DNA of 39,738 nt from Actinomyces succiniciruminis. Its GTDB lineage: Bacteria > Actinomycetota > Actinomycetes > Actinomycetales > Actinomycetaceae. A program made the translations under genes and the position numbers. This document shows positions 8,016 to 14,700 of the stretch, in pieces (positions within the stretch are counted from its first letter, which is position 1; the number at the start of each line of letters is the position of its first letter). Under the pieces are notes generated by a model that saw only the letters and a program-made list of their open reading frames with translations, was not told the DNA's origin and did no database searches. Location of the stretch: positions 46,364 to 86,101 of the forward strand of contig NZ_LK995473.1 of the NCBI RefSeq assembly GCF_900002405.1, read 5' to 3'.

Positions 8016-8050
8016 ACCGACCTCGGCACGTAACTTCTACCGACCTCGGC
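8016..8050 (-). repeat. 35-bp intergenic repeat, copy B (inverted)
   Basis: This is the exact reverse complement of the repeat at 3987-4021: ACCGACCTCGGC at 8016-8027 and 8039-8050 around ACGTAACTTCT. It lies between the convergent ends of the GNAT gene and the UvrA-like gene. The TAG stop of the UvrA-like gene (8037-8039 on the plus strand) is inside the repeat. Confidence 0.85.
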
Positions 8051-10727
8051 GGGAGGGGGAGGCTGCGTAGGACAGATGGGCGGCGAGGTAACGGGCAGTG
8101 ACGCTGCTGGTTGCGTCTGCTGGGAAGACGCCGTCCGTGTTTGCGTTCCGCTCTGCTGCGGCGGCCAGCTGCTCCGGGGTGCCGGCGGCGACCACGCGGC
8201 CGCCCGCCTCGCCGCCGCCCGGGCCCATGTCGATGACCCAGTCGGCGTTGGCGATCATGTCCAGGTCGTGCTCGATGACCACCACGCTTGCGCCCCGCTC
8301 CACCAGCCGGTCCAGTACCCCCAGCAGCACGCGCACGTCCAGCGGGTGCAGGCCGATGCTCGGCTCGTCGAGCACGAACACCGTGCCGTGCTGGTCGCGG
8401 CCCAGGTCGGCCGAGAGCTTCAACCGCTGCGCCTCGCCACCGGACAGGGCCGTCGTCGTCTCCCCGAGCGTCAGGTAACCCAGTCCCAGCTCGGACAGCA
8501 GGCGCAGGTGGCGGCGCACCTTGGGCAGGTCGGCGCAGACCCGTTCGGCCTGGTCCACCGTCAGCGCCAGTAGCTCCGGCAGGGACAGCCCCGCGGCATT
8601 CCGGCCGCCGTCGCCCCTGTCGGTCTGGTCGCCATCGCCCCCGTCGGCCTGCCGGTCGCCCGCCGCCCGGGCGCCTGCGGCCCCGCCGCCCGGCACTCGG
8701 CGGATTTCGCGCGCCGCCTCGCCGTAGCGGGAGCCGCCGCACTGGGGGCAGACGATGTCGACGTCGGGCAGGAACTGCACGTCCAGGACGATCTGGCCGG
8801 TTCCGTCGCAGTGATCGCAGCGCAGCGAGCCGGTGTTGTAGGAGAAGTCGCCGGCCTTCAACCCCGCCTGGCGCGCGGCCGGGGTGCGCGCGTACACGCG
8901 CCGCAGCTCGTCCATGACCCCGGAGTAGGTGGCCACGGTTGAGCGGACGTTCGTGCCGATGGGGGAGGCGTCGACGACGACCACTCGCTGTGTCTGCTCG
9001 GTCTGGATGGAGGTGGCCGGGGCGGGCAGGGGGGCGTCGTCGGCGAGTGCGCGCAGCGCCGGCACGAGCGACTCCAGCACCAGGGTGGTCTTGCCGGAGC
9101 CGGACACGCCGGTCACGGCGGTGAGCCGCTGCTCGGGGATGGCGACGTCGAGCGCGTGGACCGTATGGATCGGTGCGGTCTCCAGGTGGATGGCGCCGTG
9201 GGCGAAGGCCTCGTCGGCCTCGGCCCGCTCGCGGCAGACCACCTCCGCCCGGCCGGTGATGAACGGGGTGATGCGGCTGGCCGGGTCGGCAACCGCCTGC
9301 TGCACCGGCGCGTTGACCACGATCTCGCCGCCCGCCTGCCCCGAGCCCGGACCGATCTCCAGCAGCCAGTCGGCCTCGCGCAGCAGGGCGACGTCGTGAT
9401 CCACCACCAGCACCGAGTTGCCGTCCGCCAGCAGGTCCCGCACCACGCCGGTCAGACCGTCCAGGTTGGCCGGGTGCAGGCCGATGCTCGGCTCGTCGAG
9501 CACGTAGAGCACCCCGGTGGTGCGGTTGCGTACGGCGCGGGCCAGCTGGACGCGCTGCCGCTCCCCGGTGGACAGGGTGGAGGAGGCCCGGTCCAGGCTC
9601 AGGTAGTCCAGGCCCAGATCCAGCAGGCGGCGGGCGGTGACGGTGAGCTCGTCGACGATCTGTCGGGCCATCGCCACCAGCTCTTGCGGCATGGTGTCCG
9701 GGATGCCGGCCGCCCACTGCACCAGGTCGCCGAGCGGGAGGCGGCACGCCTCGTCCAGGCCGATGCCGCGCACCTTCGTGGAGCGCACCGCCGCGGACAG
9801 GCGGGAGCCGCCGCAGTCCGGGCAGACGGCCTCGTGCAGGAACTTCTCCACCCGCTTCATACCGCGCTCGTCCTTCACCTTGGACAGCGCGTTCTCCACG
9901 GTGTGCACCGCGCTGTAGTAGGTGAAGTCCATCTCCGCGGCGACGCCGGTCTTGTCGTTGACGTAGAGGATGTGCTTCTTCTCGGCGGGGCCGTGGAACA
10001 CGATGTCCCGCTCCTGCTCCGTCAGCTCGCGGAAGGGCACATCCGTGCGCACGCCCATCTCGCGGGCCACGTCCTTCATGAGCGACCACATCAGGTTCTG
10101 CCAGGGGGCGACGGCGCCCTCATCGATGGACAGCGACTCGTCGGGCACCAGGCTCGCCTCGTCCACGGTGCGCACGACGCCGGTGCCCTCGCAGCGGGGG
10201 CAGGCACCCTCGGAGTTGAAGGCCATCATCTCGGCGCCCGGACCGTAGAACTCCACCCCGCAGGTGGCGCAGGTGGTGGGGACCTCGAGGGCGACGTCGG
10301 TGCTGGGCGCATTGGGGTGGCCGTTGGGGCAGCAGTGCGAACCCAGGCGCGAGTAGGCCAGGCGCAGCGAGTTGAGCACCTCGGTGGAGGTGCCGAAGGT
10401 GGAGCGCACGCCGGGTACCGGCGGACGCTGGTGCAGGGCCAGGGCGGCGGGGACGTGGAGGACTTCGTCGACGTCGGGGCGGGCCGCCTGCGTCAGGCGC
10501 CGGCGCGTGTAGGTGGACAGCGACTCCAGGTAGCGGCGGGCGCCCTCCGCGTAGAGGACCCCCAGGGCCAGGGAGGACTTGCCCGACCCGGACACGCCCG
10601 CCACCGTCACCAGTTTCCCCAGCGGCACCTCGACGTCGATGTTCTTGAGGTTGTGCACGCGAGCGCCGCGCACACTGATGGTGGTAGGGCTGGACGGGGC
10701 AGTGCTGGCGGGTACGGCGGCTGGCAT
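8037..10727 (-). CDS. UvrA2-type (class II) excinuclease-like ABC ATPase
   Basis: This 896-residue protein resembles UvrA, with two ABC ATPase units and zinc modules. Walker A motifs are GVSGSGKS (44-51) and GVSGSGKT in the second half. The signature motifs are LSTGERQRVQLARA and LSGGEAQRLKLS, each followed by VLDEPSIGLHP. Zinc-type CxxC pairs occur in CPDCGGSR, CDHCDGTG and CPQCGGSR. Right after RSTFGTSTEVLNSLRLAYSRLG it moves directly to CPNGHPN, so the UvrB-binding domain of canonical UvrA seems absent. That defines class II UvrA, linked in some bacteria to DNA damage or drug tolerance. The first signature has LSTGE rather than LSGGE. A Gly/Asp-rich insert lies before the last quarter. The ATG at 10727 is preferred over 10781, which would overlap the neighbour's promoter. 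Confidence 0.88.
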   Translation of the reverse strand: MPAAVPASTAPSSPTTISVRGARVHNLKNIDVEVPLGKLVTVAGVSGSGKSSLALGVLYAEGARRYLESLSTYTRRRLTQAARPDVDEVLHVPAALALHQRPPVPGVRSTFGTSTEVLNSLRLAYSRLGSHCCPNGHPNAPSTDVALEVPTTCATCGVEFYGPGAEMMAFNSEGACPRCEGTGVVRTVDEASLVPDESLSIDEGAVAPWQNLMWSLMKDVAREMGVRTDVPFRELTEQERDIVFHGPAEKKHILYVNDKTGVAAEMDFTYYSAVHTVENALSKVKDERGMKRVEKFLHEAVCPDCGGSRLSAAVRSTKVRGIGLDEACRLPLGDLVQWAAGIPDTMPQELVAMARQIVDELTVTARRLLDLGLDYLSLDRASSTLSTGERQRVQLARAVRNRTTGVLYVLDEPSIGLHPANLDGLTGVVRDLLADGNSVLVVDHDVALLREADWLLEIGPGSGQAGGEIVVNAPVQQAVADPASRITPFITGRAEVVCRERAEADEAFAHGAIHLETAPIHTVHALDVAIPEQRLTAVTGVSGSGKTTLVLESLVPALRALADDAPLPAPATSIQTEQTQRVVVVDASPIGTNVRSTVATYSGVMDELRRVYARTPAARQAGLKAGDFSYNTGSLRCDHCDGTGQIVLDVQFLPDVDIVCPQCGGSRYGEAAREIRRVPGGGAAGARAAGDRQADGGDGDQTDRGDGGRNAAGLSLPELLALTVDQAERVCADLPKVRRHLRLLSELGLGYLTLGETTTALSGGEAQRLKLSADLGRDQHGTVFVLDEPSIGLHPLDVRVLLGVLDRLVERGASVVVIEHDLDMIANADWVIDMGPGGGEAGGRVVAAGTPEQLAAAAERNANTDGVFPADATSSVTARYLAAHLSYAASPSRRGR

Positions 10728-10774
10728 GGGGCTCAGGCTACGTCGAGGCGACGACACAAACACGCCGCAGCGTA

Positions 10775-10793
10775 ATAGCATTCCTGCTATACA
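10775..10793 (+). promoter_or_regulatory. Palindromic operator and -10 box of the MNT-HEPN module
   Basis: ATAGCA (10775-10780) and TGCTAT (10785-10790) form a perfect inverted repeat around TTCC. TATACA (10788-10793) overlaps its right arm and is a good -10 box 8 bp before the ATG at 10802, so the transcript may be leaderless or nearly so. Since the first gene has an XRE helix-turn-helix, autorepression at this palindrome is the simple reading. That is inference. Confidence 0.6.
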
Positions 10794-10801
10794 CTTTGAG
10801 C

Positions 10802-11272
10802 ATGAGGCGCTTCAACATTGATGCGGCGCCCGAGCTCATCCGTGCCGCACGACGTGACGCGGGGTTGACGCAGACCCAGTTGGCTGAACGTGCTGGCCTG
10901 CGGCAGCCGAGTCTGGCCCAGATGGAGTCGGGCAGGCGTTCCGTCTCCGACGAAATGCTGGAACGCGTCCTGCGTGCGGCCGACTACCGTCCGTCCATTC
11001 CGCTCGCCGCACACGCCGATGAAATCAGCGCCAGTGCCAGGGCTCACGGCTTCGCGAATCCGCGGGTGTTCGGCTCAGCGCTGCGCGGTGAGGACACCTT
11101 CGACTCCGATATTGATCTGCTGGTCACGCCCGCCCCAGGCACCGACCTGTTCGATCTGGCCCTTTTCGCCGCCGAGGTTGAGGAGCTCACGGGATTCCCG
11201 GTTGAGGCGGTGGCTGATACCTCGGTGCCCGATGCCCTCAAGAGCGTCGTCCGAGAGGCGGTGCCGCTGTGA
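10802..11272 (+). CDS. XRE helix-turn-helix fused to MNT nucleotidyltransferase (antitoxin)
   Basis: This 156-residue two-domain protein has an XRE/Cro-type helix-turn-helix at residues 10-62 (LIRAARRDAGLTQTQLAERAGLRQPSLAQMESG read as separate helices). From residue 75 comes a minimal nucleotidyltransferase domain with the active-site signature GSALRG (91-96) and SDID (102-105), Asp103 and Asp105 being the metal ligands. MNT proteins paired with HEPN proteins act as antitoxins, in studied cases by adding nucleotides to the HEPN toxin. It overlaps the HEPN gene by 4 bp (GTGA). The fused DNA-binding domain and the promoter palindrome suggest it also represses its own operon. A TTG at 10796 is a possible alternative start. 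Confidence 0.9.
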   Translation: MRRFNIDAAPELIRAARRDAGLTQTQLAERAGLRQPSLAQMESGRRSVSDEMLERVLRAADYRPSIPLAAHADEISASARAHGFANPRVFGSALRGEDTFDSDIDLLVTPAPGTDLFDLALFAAEVEELTGFPVEAVADTSVPDALKSVVREAVPL

Positions 11273-11676
11273 ACGACGCCGAATCGGATCAGCGCTTTAC
11301 TCCCCGTCCCCGCAGGGCCGCTGCTCGTAGCCATGACCGCGAGAACCTGGTGGAGGAGTTGCAGGCGATCCGCAGGCGCGTGCAGATGGTTTCCTGCACC
11401 TCGCGAGACTCGTTCCATGACGGCTCGGACGCCTACGACGTCGCCTCAATGGTGATCATCCGGCTGGCGGCACTATTCGAGCGTCCCGAGTTCACGCCGT
11501 ACCTCACGGCCATCACCCGTGAAGAACGGCTGGCGATCGCTACGACGCGGAACATTGCGGCTCATACGGGTTATAAATCGATGAATGATGACCTGTTCTG
11601 GGCGGCGGTGACACAGAGGGTGCCGGAGATCCTGGACCGACTGATCGAGGAGTCGGCAGGGCCGGAGGAACGCTGA
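11269..11676 (+). CDS. HEPN-domain toxin (DUF86-like ribonuclease)
   Basis: This 135-residue, mostly helical protein starts at the GTG at 11269, which overlaps the upstream stop and implies coupled translation. Residues 94-99 (RNIAAH) give the Rx4H motif of HEPN ribonucleases, followed by Tyr102, close to the Rx4HxY pattern whose Tyr is the site modified by MNT partners. The N-terminal 25 residues are charged and probably disordered. SYDVASMVII-type helix spacing before the motif fits DUF86/HepT. Together with the preceding MNT gene it forms a two-gene toxin-antitoxin system. The Tyr is one residue further from the His than in the usual motif, so the modification site is uncertain. Confidence 0.82.
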   Translation: MNDAESDQRFTPRPRRAAARSHDRENLVEELQAIRRRVQMVSCTSRDSFHDGSDAYDVASMVIIRLAALFERPEFTPYLTAITREERLAIATTRNIAAHTGYKSMNDDLFWAAVTQRVPEILDRLIEESAGPEER

Positions 11677-11685
11677 CGGGCGAAC

Positions 11686-11715
11686 GGCTCGTGGGGCGCC
11701 GCCCCCGCTCGAGCC
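11686..11715 (+). terminator. Hairpin after the HEPN gene
   Basis: GGCTCG (11686) and GGGGC (11693) pair with GCCCC (11701) and CGAGCC (11710), giving a GC-rich stem with a small internal loop 9 bp after the HEPN stop. No U-run follows, which is common in actinobacteria. It could be a factor-independent terminator or only an RNA hairpin. Confidence 0.35.
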
Positions 11716-11777
11716 AGAGCCGGCTGTCACCGCCGTCCGAGACGGCTGCGGGGTGTGGGCCAGAATGGGACCGATTA

Positions 11778-14700
11778 ATGTCGGAGGCCGCGCCTATTCT
11801 GGCCCCGATGCCGCCCACACTGCCCGCTGCCTTCACTGCCGCCACGCGCGCCTGGTTCGACGCCGCCTTCCCCACCGGGCCGACGCCGGTGCAGCGGCGC
11901 GCCTGGGAGGCGATCGGCCGCGGCGAGAACGCCCTGGTCATTGCCCCCACCGGCTCGGGCAAGACCCTGGCGGCCTTCCTGTCCGCCATCGACCGTCTCT
12001 CCCGCCCCGTGGCGCAAGTGGACCAGGGCGGTGAGCCCGCCCCCGGCGACGCCGCCCCGGCCGACCGCCGCCGCGCTCGGCAGCCGCGCGGGCGCGGGGT
12101 GCGGGTCCTGTACATCTCCCCGCTCAAGGCCCTCGGCGCCGATGTGGAACGCAACCTGCGTCGTCCCCTGGCCGGCATCACCGCGGCCGCCGCGGAACTG
12201 GGCGTGCCCGCGGCACCGCTCGCCGTCGGCATGCGCACGGGAGACACCACCCCCGCCGAGCGGCGCCGCCTGCGCACCAGCCCGCCGGACATCCTCATCA
12301 CCACCCCGGAGTCGCTGTACCTGATGCTCACCAGCGCGGTGCGCGAGACGCTGCGCACCGTGGAGACCGTGATCGTCGACGAGATCCACTCCTTCGCCGG
12401 CCAGAAGCGCGGCACCCACCTGGCTCTGTCGCTGGAGCGGCTGGACGACCTGTTGCCCCGCCCCGCTCAACGCATCGGCCTGTCCGCGACGGTCCGCCCG
12501 CCCGAGGAGATCGCCCGCTTCCTGGGCGGCCCCCACCCGGTCGGCATCATCGCCGACGACGACGCCCACGCCACTCCCGATGTGACCGTCGCCGTGCCCG
12601 TGACGGACATGGCCCGCGTCCCGGCCACGCTCGACCGCCACGAGCGCGCCCTGCGGGGTGCGCCCGGCCGTGGGGGCCCGGACGGAGGGACGGGAATCGG
12701 CCGTGGCCCAGGCGGAGGGGTGCGGGCAGGCGGCACTCGCCCGGACGGCCCGACCGGTGCCGCTGGCGGCAGAAGCAGTCGGCAGGCCTGGCGCAGCGAT
12801 CGGGCCCTGCGTGCCGCCATGGCCGGCGAGATCGCCGGCACCGGAGGATCCGCCGACGCGGGTGCCCCGGCCCGCATGACGGCCTCCATCTGGCCGCATA
12901 TCGAGCACGCCCTGCTGCAGCAGGTCCTCACCCACCGCACCACGCTGATCTTCGTCAACTCCCGGGGCGTGTGCGAGCGCCTGACCGCGCACCTGAACGA
13001 GGCCTACGCCGCCCACCTGGCCGAACGAGGCGCCGCGTCCGCCCCGGCGGCCGCTCGGGCCGGAGACCGGGCCGCCGCGGCGGGCCCGCAGGCCGCCGAA
13101 GACCCGGCCGCCATGGAGGACGCTGCTGCGGAAGGCGCCGCCACCGCATACCGTGTCACCGCCGAGGACCTGGTCGACCCGCCACCCAGCATCCCCGAAC
13201 CCGTCCGCCACCACGAGTCCTGGGAGATGGGCGCCTCCCAGCACACCCAGCCCCTGCCGGCCGACGCCCCGGTGATCGCCAAGGCCCACCACGGCTCGGT
13301 ATCCAAGGAGCAGCGCCGCCTGGTCGAGGAGGAGCTCAAGTCCGGCGAGCTGCGCTGCGTGGTGGCCACCGCTTCCCTGGAACTCGGCATCGACATGGGC
13401 TCCATCGACCTGGTCCTCCAGGTGGCGCCCCCGCCTTCGGTCGCCGCCGGATTGCAGCGTGTGGGCCGGGCCGAGCACCGCGTCGGCGGGCGGCCCCGCG
13501 GGGTCATCTACCCGATCGAACGCACCCAGCTCGTGGACGCGGCCGTCGTGGCCGAGGGCATGCGCGCCGGCAGCATTGAACACACCGCGCTGGTGTCCAA
13601 CGCGCTGGACGTGCTCGCCCAGCAGACGGTGGCCGCCGTCGCCGTCGAGGACCGCACCGCTGACGACTGGTACACCACCGTCACCCGCGCCGCCCCGTAC
13701 CGGGACCTGCCCCGCACCGCCTTCGACTCCGTGCTGGAACTGCTCGCCGGCGGCTACGCCTCCGCCGACTTGAGCGACTTCTCCCCACGGATCATCTGGG
13801 ACCGGTCCACCGGCGCACTCACCGCCCGCCCCAATGCCCAGCGCCTGGCCGTCGCCGCCTCCGGCACCATCCCCGACCGCGGCATGTTCCCGGTGATGCT
13901 GCCCGAGGGCGACGCCGCCGCCGGCCGCCGCCGCGTGGGGGAGCTGGATGAGGAGATGGTCAACGAGTCCAGCGTCGGGGACGTGATCACCCTGGGTACC
14001 GCCTCCTGGCGCATCCGCGAGATCGGGGCGGACCGCGTCGTCGTCGACCCCGCCCCCGGCCGCAGCGCCCGGCTGCCCTTCTGGCGCGGCGAGGGCGCTG
14101 GCCGCCCGGCCGCCACCGGTGCCGCGAAGGGCGCCTTCCTGCGGCATGCGGCCGCGGCCCTGGGCGACGGCGGCTTCGGGGACCCGCCCCAGCCGGAACT
14201 GACCGACCGCCTGCGCCGCGCCGGCATGGACGCCGGCGCGCAGGCCAACCTGGTGGCGCTGCTGCGCGAGCAGCGGGCGGCGACTGGCGTCGTCCCCTCC
14301 GATACCGACCTGGTGCTGGAGCGGTGCCGGGACGAGGCCGACAACTGGCGACTGATCCTGCACAGCCCACTCGGCCGCCGCGTGCACGAGCCCTGGGCCA
14401 TGGCGATCAAGGAGCGGACCCGCCGCATGCTGGGGATCGACCCGCAGATCGTCACCGGCGACGACGGCATATTGCTGCAGACCCCGCCCACCGAGCAGCC
14501 GCCGGGCGCGGAGCTGTTCGTTTTCGACGCCGCCGAGCTCGAGCAGCTGGTGCGCACCCGGGTGGACCAGACCGCCGTGTTCGCCGCCCGCTTCCGCGAG
14601 TGCGCCGCCCGCGCGCTGCTCATGCCCTCCGCGCGCCCCGGCCGCCGCACCCCGCTGTGGCTCCAGCGGCTGAAGGCCGGTCAGCTCCAGGAGGCGTCCC

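Noticed and set aside
8008-10089. 693-codon open frame on the minus strand
   Set aside because: It overlaps the UvrA-like gene in another frame and its translation is Arg/Gly/Ala-rich low complexity, typical of a GC-rich shadow frame.
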